This document shows positions 1-8,198 of a stretch of DNA of 64,000 bases, in pieces. The stretch covers positions 62,001 through 126,000 of the forward strand of contig CAVVHG010000003.1 of the NCBI GenBank assembly GCA_963747985.1, in the 5' to 3' direction. Below the pieces are notes generated by a model that was given only the letters and a program-made list of their open reading frames with translations, made no database searches and was not told the origin of the DNA. This DNA comes from JACADW01 sp963747985 (GTDB lineage: Bacteria > Acidobacteriota > UBA6911). A program made the position numbers and the translations under genes. Each line of letters begins with the position of its first letter. Position 1 is the first letter of the stretch.

Positions 1-2
1 TC

Positions 3-731
3 TTCCTGAGATCGTTCGGCATCCGGATCGGAAGTCATGTCATCGCGGTCGGCAGCGAGCGTGTGTCTGAAGATTTCGTGAAGCTCGACGCGCAGAGGAT
101 TCTCGAAATAGATCCGTTGGCGCCGGTGCGTTGTGCCGATCCGGCCGCGGAGGAGCGCATGAAGTCGCTCATCGACGGTGCGAAGCAGGCGGGTGACACT
201 CTGGGCGGCGTAGTCGAGGCCGTTGCCTGTTCTGTCCCGCCGGGACTCGGGACCCACACCCAATGGGACAGGCGGCTCGACGGGCGCCTGGCGCAGGCGA
301 TGATGAGCATACCGGCTGCCAAGGGCGTCGAGATCGGCGAGGGCGTCGAGGGAGCGTCAAAGGCTGGCTCGGCGGTCCACGACGAGATTTTTTACGACCA
401 GGAAGGCCGACGCTTCTATCGCGACACCAATCGTGCCGGCGGCATCGAGGCGGGCATCACCAACGGATCCGATATCCGCGTCCGTGTCTACATGAAGCCG
501 ATCCCGACGCTGCGGAAGGCGCTCATGTCCGTTGACCTGCGCACGAAAGAAGCGTTCAAAGCCCAGTTCGAGCGCAGCGACACGTGCGTCGTGCCGGCGG
601 CGGCGGTGATTGCTGAAGCGATGCTCGCGATCGTGCTCTCGGAAGCGTTCCTGGAGAAGTTCGGCGGAGACACGGTTGAAGAGACCGGCGCGAATCTCTC
701 CGGCTATCTGAAGGGGCTCTGCGAGTACTGA
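3..731 (+). CDS. aroC: Chorismate synthase, C-terminal part (cut by window edge)
   Basis: The reading frame is open from the first bases of the window, so the 5' end lies outside it. The protein would convert 5-enolpyruvylshikimate-3-phosphate to chorismate using reduced FMN, the last common step of aromatic amino acid synthesis. The segment GDTLGGVVE, the following VPPGLGTHTQWD stretch, and the later NGSDIRVRV and MKPIPTL segments are typical of the family. An internal GTG at 63 could be mistaken for a start, but conserved-looking sequence continues upstream in frame (ending GSHVIAVGSERVSED). A perfect hairpin lies about 90 bases past the stop. About 240 of the family's usual 360-390 residues are visible. 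Confidence 0.95.
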   Translation, partial: FLRSFGIRIGSHVIAVGSERVSEDFVKLDAQRILEIDPLAPVRCADPAAEERMKSLIDGAKQAGDTLGGVVEAVACSVPPGLGTHTQWDRRLDGRLAQAMMSIPAAKGVEIGEGVEGASKAGSAVHDEIFYDQEGRRFYRDTNRAGGIEAGITNGSDIRVRVYMKPIPTLRKALMSVDLRTKEAFKAQFERSDTCVVPAAAVIAEAMLAIVLSEAFLEKFGGDTVEETGANLSGYLKGLCEY

Positions 732-820
732 GATCGTGCAAGCATCCAGGAGAAGGGGATTCGGGACACGGATGGACGCGGATGAACGCCGATCGAAAAC
801 GGTGATTCGATCCGCGTGCG

Positions 821-853
821 GAGCTTTTGCCGCCTTCGGTGCGGCAAAAGCTC
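821..853. terminator. Perfect 13-bp inverted repeat after aroC
   Basis: Arms at 821-833 (GAGCTTTTGCCGC) and 841-853 are exact reverse complements, with a seven-base CTTCGGT loop. It lies between the aroC stop and the def promoter, so it may end the aroC transcript. No T-run follows, so it is not a textbook intrinsic terminator and could instead be an intergenic repeat. The rest of 732-955 holds degenerate short repeats: GGATGGACGCGGATGAACGC at about 771-790, and two copies of a TCTGAATTC-like motif near 880-905. Confidence 0.45.
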
Positions 854-955
854 GGCCAGCGTTTCCCCGTGTCCACAAATTCTGAATTCCGAGCTCTGAA
901 TTCTTCTCTCGAAATGCCGCCGATCACACTATCCGGTGACGCTCTGCCGACGTGG

Positions 956-984
956 TAGACATTACCCTGCCGGTAAAGTAACAT
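956..984 (+). promoter_or_regulatory. Predicted sigma70-type promoter of def
   Basis: TAGACA at 956-961 and TAACAT at 979-984 are separated by 17 bases. Only seven bases separate the -10 box from the def ATG at 992, and no Shine-Dalgarno sequence is visible. The transcript may therefore begin at or next to the start codon (leaderless). Confidence 0.45.
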
Positions 985-991
985 TTGCTCT

Positions 992-1501
992 ATGTTGCTG
1001 CCGATACTCAAGTATGGGGCGCCCGAACTCAAGAAGGTGAGTTCGCCGGTGGAAGCCTTCGATGCCGAACTGCAGAGAATCGCGCGCAACATGATCGAGA
1101 CGATGTATGCCGCGCCGGGGATCGGGCTCGCCGCCAACCAGGTTGGCATCAACCTGCAACTGGCAACGGTGGATCTCTCGGTAGGCGAGGATCCGAAACA
1201 GCTGATCATCATCTGCAACCCCGAGATTGTATCCGTCGAGGGAGAGCAGAAGAGTGAAGAAGGCTGCCTGAGCGTCCCCGAATTCTCCGATGTGGTCATG
1301 CGTCCGCGCCACCTGGTCCTCCGCGCACAGGATGTCCACGGCGAGGAGTTCCGGATGGAGGCGGACGGCCTCCTGGCGCGCTGCTTCAGCCACGAAATCG
1401 ATCACCTCAACGGAGTCTTGTTCATCGATCGCCTGACGCCCCTCAAGAGAAATCTCATCCGCAGCAGGATCAGGAAGCTTAACCGCGCCGGCGAATGGTG
1501 A
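992..1501 (+). CDS. def: Peptide deformylase
   Basis: This enzyme removes the formyl group from the N-terminal methionine of new proteins. All three family motifs are present: GIGLAANQ at residues 43-50, EGCLS at 90-94 with metal ligand Cys92, and HEIDH at 134-138 with two His ligands and the catalytic Glu. The 169-residue length is normal. The ATG lies seven bases after a good -10 box and lacks a Shine-Dalgarno sequence. fmt begins three bases after the stop, the classic pairing of the enzymes that add and remove the formyl group. Confidence 0.97.
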   Translation: MLLPILKYGAPELKKVSSPVEAFDAELQRIARNMIETMYAAPGIGLAANQVGINLQLATVDLSVGEDPKQLIIICNPEIVSVEGEQKSEEGCLSVPEFSDVVMRPRHLVLRAQDVHGEEFRMEADGLLARCFSHEIDHLNGVLFIDRLTPLKRNLIRSRIRKLNRAGEW

Positions 1502-1504
1502 TGA

Positions 1505-2440
1505 ATGCGCGTCATTTTCCTGGGCACGCCCGACTTCGCGATTCCGTCGCTGCGCGCGATGATCGATAGCGCCTACGAAGTGGTTGCGGTCTTCACCCAG
1601 CCGGATCGCCCGGCCGGACGCGGGCAGCGTCTGCACGCTTCGCCTGTGAAGGTGCTGGCCGCGGCCGCCGGGATACCGGTCTTCACACCTGAGCGGCTTC
1701 GCAACGAAGAGAATCGGCGGATTGCCGAGAGCCTCGCAGCCGATTTCATCGTCGTCGTCGCGTACGGCCAGATCCTCCCAAAATGGTTTCTGGATGCGGC
1801 GCGGATCGCCCCGGTAAACGTTCACGGGTCGCTGCTCCCGTGCTACCGCGGTGCGGCTCCCGTGATCTGGACTCTGCTCAACGGCGACCCGCTCACGGGC
1901 GTGACGACCATGTGGATGGACGAGCACCTGGACACCGGCGACATACTGCTCCGCGAGGAGTTGCCGGTGCCGGACACCATGACCGCCGGCGAGCTTGCGG
2001 AGGAACTGGCGCGGCGCGGGGCGGGGCTTGTCGTGCCGACCCTGGACGGTCTGCGCTCAGGGAGCATCGTGCGCACGCCGCAGGACCACAGCCGGGCAAC
2101 CATGGCGCCCCGGATCGACAAGGCCATGGGACGGATCGACTGGCCGCGGGCCGCGCGTGAAATCCACAACCTGGTGCGCGCATTCAATCCCTGGCCCCTG
2201 GCATACACGGAGTTCAGGGGTTCGAAGTTGCAGGTTATTCGCAGCCATCCCGCGCCTGACATGGAAGTGGTCGGGCAGCCCCCGGGCACCTTTCTGGGAG
2301 TGTGCGGCGACGCACTCCGGATTTCGTGCGGGGGCGGAACTGCGCTCGATCTGCTCCGGGTGCAATTGGCGGGCCGCAGCGCCGTCTCAGGGCGCGAATT
2401 TGTCAGCGGAGCACACCTGCGGCCTGGAACAATCCTGTAA
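1505..2440 (+). CDS. fmt: Methionyl-tRNA formyltransferase
   Basis: The enzyme formylates initiator Met-tRNA using 10-formyl-tetrahydrofolate. The N-terminal Rossmann domain holds the catalytic triad: Asn105 and His107 in NVHGSLLP and Asp143 in LDTGD. The C-terminal OB-fold-like domain follows from about residue 205. The length, 311 residues, is typical. It starts three bases after def and is followed 21 bases later by rsmB. These three probably form one transcript; priA, which often sits in this cluster, is absent. Confidence 0.97.
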   Translation: MRVIFLGTPDFAIPSLRAMIDSAYEVVAVFTQPDRPAGRGQRLHASPVKVLAAAAGIPVFTPERLRNEENRRIAESLAADFIVVVAYGQILPKWFLDAARIAPVNVHGSLLPCYRGAAPVIWTLLNGDPLTGVTTMWMDEHLDTGDILLREELPVPDTMTAGELAEELARRGAGLVVPTLDGLRSGSIVRTPQDHSRATMAPRIDKAMGRIDWPRAAREIHNLVRAFNPWPLAYTEFRGSKLQVIRSHPAPDMEVVGQPPGTFLGVCGDALRISCGGGTALDLLRVQLAGRSAVSGREFVSGAHLRPGTIL

Positions 2441-2461
2441 TCGCACACCGAGAGGTGTCCC

Positions 2462-3751
2462 GTGACATCACCTGCCCGCCGGGCCGCGTTCGAGGTTCTC
2501 TGCCGGGTCGAACTCCAGGACGCTCACAGCGACGACGCTCTGCGTGTCCCGTCCGTTCAGGCTCTTGAACAGCGGGACAGGAACCTGGTCACGAGTATCG
2601 TGTACGGCACGCTGCGCCGGAGGGCGCAGCTGGATTGGGTCCTGGCGGCTGCGAGCACCAGGCCATGGCAGGACGTGGATGAGGAGGCGAAGGTCGTCCT
2701 GCGGATGAGCCTCCTCCAGATGTGGCGATTGGATCGTGTGCCCGACTATGCCGTCGTCAGCGACGCGGTCGACCTGATCAGATCTCGAGGGCTGCACAGG
2801 GCCGCGGGCTTTGCCAACGCCGTGTTGAGGAATGCCGGCCGGCGCCGTTGGTGGGCCGACCCGGGCTTCGAGGCGTCGCTGCCGGCTGCGTGCCGTGCCT
2901 GCCTGCCGGATTGGCTCTGGGTTCGCTGGGCCGGGCGATACGGGGAAGAGACGGCGATGCAATACGCAATGTCGCTCAATGAGCCGCCCCGGCCGGCTCT
3001 CAGGATCCCCGGCGGGCCCGGCGCCCGTGCGATCCCGCCGGACGCGGTCCCTTCGGAGTTTGTCCCGGGGGCGTTTTTCGCGGCCCGGGAGTCGAGTCCG
3101 GGCCTGCAGGTGATGGATGAAGCTTCTCAGCTGATACCGTACCTGCTGGGAGTCGAGCCCGGGTGGCGGGCCTGGGACGCATGCGCGGCGCCGGGGGGGA
3201 AGTCATCCATTTTGTTGGAGCTGGTTGGGGAAACCGGTTCGGTGGTTTCGAGCGACGCGAATGTCGACCGCGCACATTTCATGAAGACGGTCCTCAGGGC
3301 GGCGCGGCCGGGAGGGGAGGGGAATGACCGGATCCTCGTGGCCGATGCCCGGCGCCCCCCTTTCCGGAGGCTGTTCGACGCGGTGCTTGTCGACGCTCCC
3401 TGCTCAGGGCTGGGAACGCTGCGCCGGAACCCGGAGATCAGGTGGCGCATGTCGGAAGAACGATTGCCGAAATACCAGGCGCTGCAACTGGAGATCCTGG
3501 GCTCGGCTGCAACAAGCGTGGCCCCCGGCGGCCGCCTCTTGTACTCGACCTGCTCGACGGAGCCCGAGGAAAACGAGGAGGTAGTCGCGCGCTTCCTCGC
3601 TTCAAGCCCGGCATTTGCGTTGCTGACGCCGGCTTCTCCTACTGGCGCGGAGACTTTCGTTGACGGGAGCGGCCTTTTGCGGACCTTCCCCGGCACCCGG
3701 GCCTGGGACGGCTTTTTCGCTGCGCTCTTCGAGAGGCGGCGGTCGACTTAA
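2462..3751 (+). CDS. rsmB: 16S rRNA cytosine-967 C5-methyltransferase
   Basis: RsmB (Sun/Fmu) methylates C967 of 16S rRNA. The N-terminal third is a NusB-like RNA-binding domain (AAFEVLCRVE, then YGTLRRRAQLDW). The rest is an AdoMet-dependent methyltransferase with AAPGGKS as the cofactor loop, VDAPCSGLGTLRRNPE and YSTCS. The last two motifs supply the two cysteines characteristic of m5C RNA methyltransferases. The start is GTG at 2462, in the short gap after fmt. The 429-residue length is typical. Confidence 0.95.
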   Translation: MTSPARRAAFEVLCRVELQDAHSDDALRVPSVQALEQRDRNLVTSIVYGTLRRRAQLDWVLAAASTRPWQDVDEEAKVVLRMSLLQMWRLDRVPDYAVVSDAVDLIRSRGLHRAAGFANAVLRNAGRRRWWADPGFEASLPAACRACLPDWLWVRWAGRYGEETAMQYAMSLNEPPRPALRIPGGPGARAIPPDAVPSEFVPGAFFAARESSPGLQVMDEASQLIPYLLGVEPGWRAWDACAAPGGKSSILLELVGETGSVVSSDANVDRAHFMKTVLRAARPGGEGNDRILVADARRPPFRRLFDAVLVDAPCSGLGTLRRNPEIRWRMSEERLPKYQALQLEILGSAATSVAPGGRLLYSTCSTEPEENEEVVARFLASSPAFALLTPASPTGAETFVDGSGLLRTFPGTRAWDGFFAALFERRRST

Positions 3752-3753
3752 GT

Positions 3754-3831
3754 CATGTGGGGCGCATGTGGGGGCGGGTTTGAAACCCGGCCCCGTGACG
3801 CCCCGGCGGGCTGAAAAGCCGCCGCACATGA
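3754..3831. repeat. Two-hairpin intergenic repeat, copy A
   Basis: The segment is bounded by CATGTGG and CACATGA. It contains one stem around GGGTTTGAAACCC and another around GGCGGGCTGAAAAGCCGCC-type arms, separated by GGCCCCGTGACGCCCC. Related copies lie at 12801-12855 and 38001-38062, with the two hairpins in the opposite order. It follows rsmB directly and precedes rpe. The remaining bases to 3964 hold only a weak promoter-like stretch and the rpe ribosome binding site. Confidence 0.7.
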
Positions 3832-3964
3832 GATCCCGGAGCGGGGAGGTATCAGGCTCACAAGCATCGTTGATGCAAGGCGTTGGTGCCGGCTGGGGGG
3901 CGGCCGCTTTTCTTGAATCGAATCATTCGCTATGCTAACCTTCCCGCGGCCATAGGAAACTGAT

Positions 3965-4657
3965 TTGGAACATCGCATTGCTATTGCGCCGTCGATACTC
4001 GCGGCTGACTTCGCACGGCTGGCTGACGAGATTCAGGCGGTCGAGCGGGCAGGGGCCACGATGCTCCACATCGACGTGATGGACGGGCATTTCGTGCCCA
4101 ATATCACGATCGGGCCTCCGGTAGTCGAATGCATCCGGAAGGTGACGTCACTGCCGCTTGATGCCCACCTGATGATCGAGGAGCCCGGCCGGTACGTGGA
4201 TAATTTCATCTCGGCTGGTGTGAACCGGCTTTCCGTTCATATCGAGGCGGACTATCATATTAACCGGACCCTTTCGCATATCAGGGAAAGGGGAGTCCTC
4301 CCGGGGGTGGCGTTCAATCCTGCAACCCCGGTCAGCATGCTGGAAGAAGTACTCCCGGAAGTGGATTATGTTCTGCTGATGACAGTTAATCCGGGCTTTG
4401 GAGGGCAGCGATTCCTGCCCTCGTCCCTGGAGAAGATTAGAAAACTCAGGGAGTGGATAGCGTCAAATGGATTTCGGGCCCGAATCGAAGTGGATGGAGG
4501 AATCGGCCCCGAAAACCTTGCCGAGATTCTGGAGGCAGGCGCTGAGATCATTGTGGCCGGGTCGGCGATTTTCCGCTCGACAAAGAGCACGGGCGATTCA
4601 TTCAGCGAGATGAACGCAATCGCCGAACGTCACCGGAAAGCGTCGCAGGTGGTCTGA
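3965..4657 (+). CDS. rpe: Ribulose-phosphate 3-epimerase
   Basis: This enzyme interconverts ribulose 5-phosphate and xylulose 5-phosphate in the pentose phosphate pathway. The TIM barrel starts with IAPSILAADF. Metal and catalytic residues lie in HIDVMDGHFVPN (His35, Asp37), DAHLMI and EVDGGI, and the phosphate-binding segment MTVNPGFGGQ is present. Length is 230 residues. The start is TTG at 3965, supported by an AGGAAA ribosome binding site eight bases upstream; no in-frame ATG precedes the conserved region. Confidence 0.96.
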   Translation: MEHRIAIAPSILAADFARLADEIQAVERAGATMLHIDVMDGHFVPNITIGPPVVECIRKVTSLPLDAHLMIEEPGRYVDNFISAGVNRLSVHIEADYHINRTLSHIRERGVLPGVAFNPATPVSMLEEVLPEVDYVLLMTVNPGFGGQRFLPSSLEKIRKLREWIASNGFRARIEVDGGIGPENLAEILEAGAEIIVAGSAIFRSTKSTGDSFSEMNAIAERHRKASQVV

Positions 4658-4704
4658 CCAGGGAAGGCGGCAGCACCCGGCATCCCGAGCAAGGAGGCTG
4701 ACTG

Positions 4705-5869
4705 ATGCGAACATTTGCCCGATATGTGGCATTCCTGCTGATCCTCGCGGGAATGTCCGGCTGCGGCGAGAAGGGCGCCAAGCTCCAGAAGAGCGTGGTA
4801 CCCCCGGACAAGTCGCTATTCGAGACCGGAAGCGACTACCTGAAGAAGAGCCAGTACATCAAGGCCAGGCTGGCATTCCAGACTCTCATCAACACGTACC
4901 CTGACAGCGACCTGGCGGCCGACTCTTACCTCGCGATCGCAGACTCGTTCTACGACGAGGCCGGCCTGGACAACCTGCTCCAGGCGGAAGATCAGTACAA
5001 GAACTTCATCATCTTCTTCCCGACCAGTCCGAAAACAGTCGATGCGCAGATGAAGATCATCTCGCTCAACATGAAGATGATGAGATCGCCCGACAGGGAC
5101 AAGACCTACTCATACAAGGCAGAAGCGGCCATCCAGAAGTTCCTGACCGACTACCCGGACAGCGAGTATGCGGCCGTAGCCAGGCAGTATCTCAGGGAAG
5201 TGCAGGAGAACCTGGCCCAGGGCGATTACGGCGTAGGGATGTTTTACAGCACCAAGGGCAACCACATCGCAGCCAAGTCGCGCTTCAAGGAGATCACGGA
5301 TAATTACAAAGAATTCAGCTTGATGGACGAGGCCCTGTTCCATCTGGCGCGAGTCGCTCGAGAAGACCGAGAACCCCGACGAGGCGGCGATTTACTACGG
5401 GAAGATCGCGTCGGAGTACCCGTTCAGCTCCCGGTTCGACCAGGCAAAAGAGAAACTGCAGGCCATGGGGAAGGCGATACCGGAGGTGAACACGCAGTTG
5501 GCCGCCGCGAACCAGGCGCGGGTCAAGCCCCCCGAGGGCTTTTCTCCTCTCAAGCCCTTCGTCGATTTTGCTTCCGCCCTCGGATTGAAGGGCACGCCCG
5601 ACCCTTACGAAAGCGCCAGGAAGACGGTTGAGGCGCAGAAGACGGCAGCGGAGGCGGCAGCCGCGAGTCAGGGGGAACGGACTTCGGATGGCATCCTCAT
5701 TGAAACGACGATCACGAAGGACGCTTCAGGCAAGACGTCGGACACGACCACGCTGGCAGGAGTGAATGCTAACGCAGCGCAGGCGGGCACCGATAAGAAT
5801 GGAGATAGCAAGAAGCCGGATTCAAAGGACAGCAAGAAGAAAAAGAAGGACGAGAAGAAGCCCTCCTGA
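4705..5869 (+). CDS. bamD: BamD-like outer-membrane assembly lipoprotein, frameshifted
   Basis: The product resembles BamD, a periplasmic TPR lipoprotein of the beta-barrel assembly machine. A signal peptide ends in a lipobox (LAGMSGC, Cys20), and tetratrico-type repeats such as YPDSDLAADSYLAIADS follow. At 5350 the frame breaks. Removing one C restores a continuous protein (LA-ESLEKTENPDEAAIYYGKIASEYP) that runs to 5869, about 387 residues, with a charged Lys/Asp-rich tail. As written, the first frame runs on to a stop at 5631, with out-of-frame residues after about residue 215. Either a sequencing or assembly error or a real mutation is possible; error is more likely because both halves look intact. 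The BamD name is by architecture, so YfiO-like is as far as I would go. Confidence 0.8.
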
Positions 5870-5887
5870 AACCTGGGACGCGTCGCA

Positions 5888-6718
5888 ATGACCAAGAAAC
5901 TGCTGGTTGCGGATGATAGCCCGACTATCCGGAAGGTCGTCAAACTGGCCTTTGCGGGCGAGGATTTCGTCGTCGAAGGAGCCGAGCGCGGGGACGAAGC
6001 GCTGGAGAAGGTCAGGGCTTTGAGTCCGGACCTGGTTCTTGCCGACGTCTCGATGCCGGGCCTCAACGGATACGAGCTTTGCAGCCGGATCAAGTCCGAC
6101 CCTGGACTCGCAGCGACGCCGGTGGTGCTCATGACGGGCATAATGGAGCCGCTGGATGAGGAAGATGCCAGGCGCGCCGGTTTCAACGCGCATCTGACCA
6201 AGCCTTTTGGGACGGAGGTGCTTATCAAGACGGTGCGCGACCTCATCGGGCCCGCCGGGGACGGCGCAGCGGATCCGGCTGAACTTGTGAGCGCCCGCAC
6301 CCGGGAGTCGTTTCTCGGTTCCGGGAGCATTCTTGACGTATTCGGGCCGGCCCTTGCCCAATCGCAGCCCGTTCGACCATCCCTGGTCGAGACTCCTCCG
6401 CCGGGACCGCAAGTCGAAGCGACAGTCGCCGCAGCCCTGGAACTGCCCGCCCCCCCGCCCGAGCAGGTCGTGCGCGAGATGACGCAGGCGGCTCCGCACG
6501 CGGCACGCCAGGTCATACCTTTTCCGGGACCGAAGAGCAACGACGTCCAGGCGGCGGCAGTGGAACTGCCGGACGAGATCATCGACGCCATCGCCCAGCG
6601 GGTCATACGACAGATGTCGCCTGACGTAGTCCGTGAGGTAGCCTGGGAGGTGGTCCCGGACCTGGCTGAAATCATCATCCGGCAGTACCTCGACGAGCAC
6701 GGGTTGGAGAAGAGCTGA
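5888..6718 (+). CDS. Response regulator with receiver domain and C-terminal helical tail
   Basis: Residues 1-120 form a receiver domain: acidic pair Asp9-Asp10, phospho-acceptor Asp53 in LADVSMPG, Thr83, and Lys105 in LTKPFG. A Pro/Ala-rich linker (about 150-215) leads to an amphipathic tail with ELPDEIIDAIAQRVIRQMSPDVVREVAWEVVPDLAE. I know this kind of tail from delta-proteobacterial and acidobacterial single-domain regulators, but its partner is unclear. There is no DNA-binding domain and no kinase next to it. It starts 18 bases after the BamD-like gene. Confidence 0.85.
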   Translation: MTKKLLVADDSPTIRKVVKLAFAGEDFVVEGAERGDEALEKVRALSPDLVLADVSMPGLNGYELCSRIKSDPGLAATPVVLMTGIMEPLDEEDARRAGFNAHLTKPFGTEVLIKTVRDLIGPAGDGAADPAELVSARTRESFLGSGSILDVFGPALAQSQPVRPSLVETPPPGPQVEATVAAALELPAPPPEQVVREMTQAAPHAARQVIPFPGPKSNDVQAAAVELPDEIIDAIAQRVIRQMSPDVVREVAWEVVPDLAEIIIRQYLDEHGLEKS

Positions 6719-6800
6719 CCCCCCCGCCTGAATGACTGCCCTGCCAGGGACGGTGAAGCCCGGCAGTCCCATGACTATCCGGATCCGCGGCAGGGGCTTT

Positions 6801-8106
6801 GTTCAACCCTTTCAGGGTTGATCCCTCGCGCTCATGCCGGGTCCCCGGGGTTTGCACCCCGGGCTGTTCTATTCGACGCTTTCAGCGTCGTCGGTATCGA
6901 TCGTGGCTGGCATCTGTGAGGCATCGCCGTCACCAGTGAATCAGCGGACTGAACGGCATGATCACGCTCGGACCCCGAGCTGTTATCTTCGACGCTTTCC
7001 GCGTCGGTGTCGATCGCGGCTGGCATCTGTGAGGCATCGCCGCCGCCAGTGAATCAGTGAACTGAACGGCATGATCACGCTCGGCCCCCGCGCTGTTATC
7101 TTCGACGCTTTCCGCGTCGGTGTCGATCGCGGCTCGCATCTGTGAGGCATCGCCGCCGCCAGTGAATCAGTGAACTGAACGGCATGATCACGCTCGGCTC
7201 CCGGGCGCAGTACGTCGGACTCGACCCCGAAGGGGGTCGAACAGATCAGCCCGGGGTGCAAACCCCGGGGATGATCGGATCTGCCGCAATTCCCAACCCT
7301 GAAGGGGTTGGACAGCGATCGCCCGACGAGACGACGTCACGTCAACCCCCATGCTTTCAGCGTCGTCGGTGTCGATCGCGGTTGGCATCTGTGAGGCATC
7401 GCCGTCGCCAGTGAATCAGCGAACTGAACGGCATGATCACGCTCGGCCCCCGGGCGCAGTACGTCGGACTCGACCCCGAAGGGGGTCGAACAGATCAGCC
7501 CGGGGTGCAAACCCCGGGGATGATCGGATCTGCCGCAATTCCCAACCCTGAAGGGGTTGGACAGCGATCGCCCGACGAGACGACGTCACGTCAACCCCCA
7601 CGCTTTCAGCGTCGTCGGTGTCGATCGCGGCTGGCATCTGCGAGGCATCGCCGCCGCCAGTGAATCAGTGAACTGAACGGCATGATCACGCTCGGCTCCC
7701 GGGCGCAGTACGTCGGACTCGACCCCGAAGGGGGTCGAACAGATCAGCCCGGGGTGCAAACCCCGGGGATGATCGGATCTGCCGCAATTCCCAACCCTGA
7801 AGGGGTTGGACAGCGATCGCCCGACGAGACGACGTCACGTCAACCCCCATGCTTTCAGCGTCGTCGGTGTCGATCGCGGCTGGCATCTGTGAGGCATCGC
7901 CGTCGCCAGTGAATCAGCGGACTGAACGGCATGATCACGCTCGGCCTCCGGGCGCAGTACGTCGGACTCGACCCCGAAGGGGGTCGAACAGATCAGCCCG
8001 GGGTGCAAACCCCGGGGATGATCGGATCTGCCGCAATTCCCAACCCTGAAGGGGTTGGACACGATCACCTGACGAGACGAGGTCACTCCGATCCCCACTG
8101 CCTGAA
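6801..8106 (+). repeat. Tandem array of palindrome-rich element (113- and 249-bp units)
   Basis: The marker ATGATCACGCTCGG recurs at 6958, 7071, 7184, 7433, 7682 and 7931, giving periods of 113, 113, 249, 249 and 249 bases. The array opens with three hairpins: H1 6804-6820, H2 6844-6863 and H3 6874-6890. A conserved core of about 80 bases follows. Each long unit then adds H4 (TCGACCCC arms, 7221-7240), an inverted H2 (7250-7269) and an inverted H1 (7293-7311). The 249-bp units differ at only a few positions, so the duplication is recent. Short open frames inside are translations of the repeat and are not proposed as genes. 6719-6800 holds nothing I recognise. Confidence 0.92.
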
Positions 8107-8129
8107 TGGCGGCCTCCGCAAATAGCCGC

Positions 8130-8157
8130 TCGACATTCAAGAATCCTCGACTAAAAT
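8130..8157 (+). promoter_or_regulatory. Predicted sigma70-type promoter of valS
   Basis: TCGACA at 8130-8135 and TAAAAT at 8152-8157 are 16 bases apart, just past the right end of the repeat array. The leader to the valS ATG at 8199 would be about 35 bases. No T-box-like structure is apparent in so short a leader. Confidence 0.45.
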
Positions 8158-8198
8158 TAGCCGTTTCGGCATGTCACAGACAATTCGATTGGGGGCCT

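Noticed and set aside
4705..5869. Programmed ribosomal frameshift in bamD
   Set aside because: No slippery sequence or downstream structure is evident at 5350, and the same kind of lesion occurs in valS. A sequence error is simpler.
6801..8106. CRISPR array
   Set aside because: Units are 113 or 249 bp, nearly identical along their whole length, with no unique spacers and no cas genes.
7184..8125. Repeated open frames of about 64-76 codons inside the palindromic array, and similar ones at 49991-50275
   Set aside because: They are translations of the repeat in whichever frame happens to lack stops. Identical frames appear on both strands, and no ribosome binding site or family pattern supports them.
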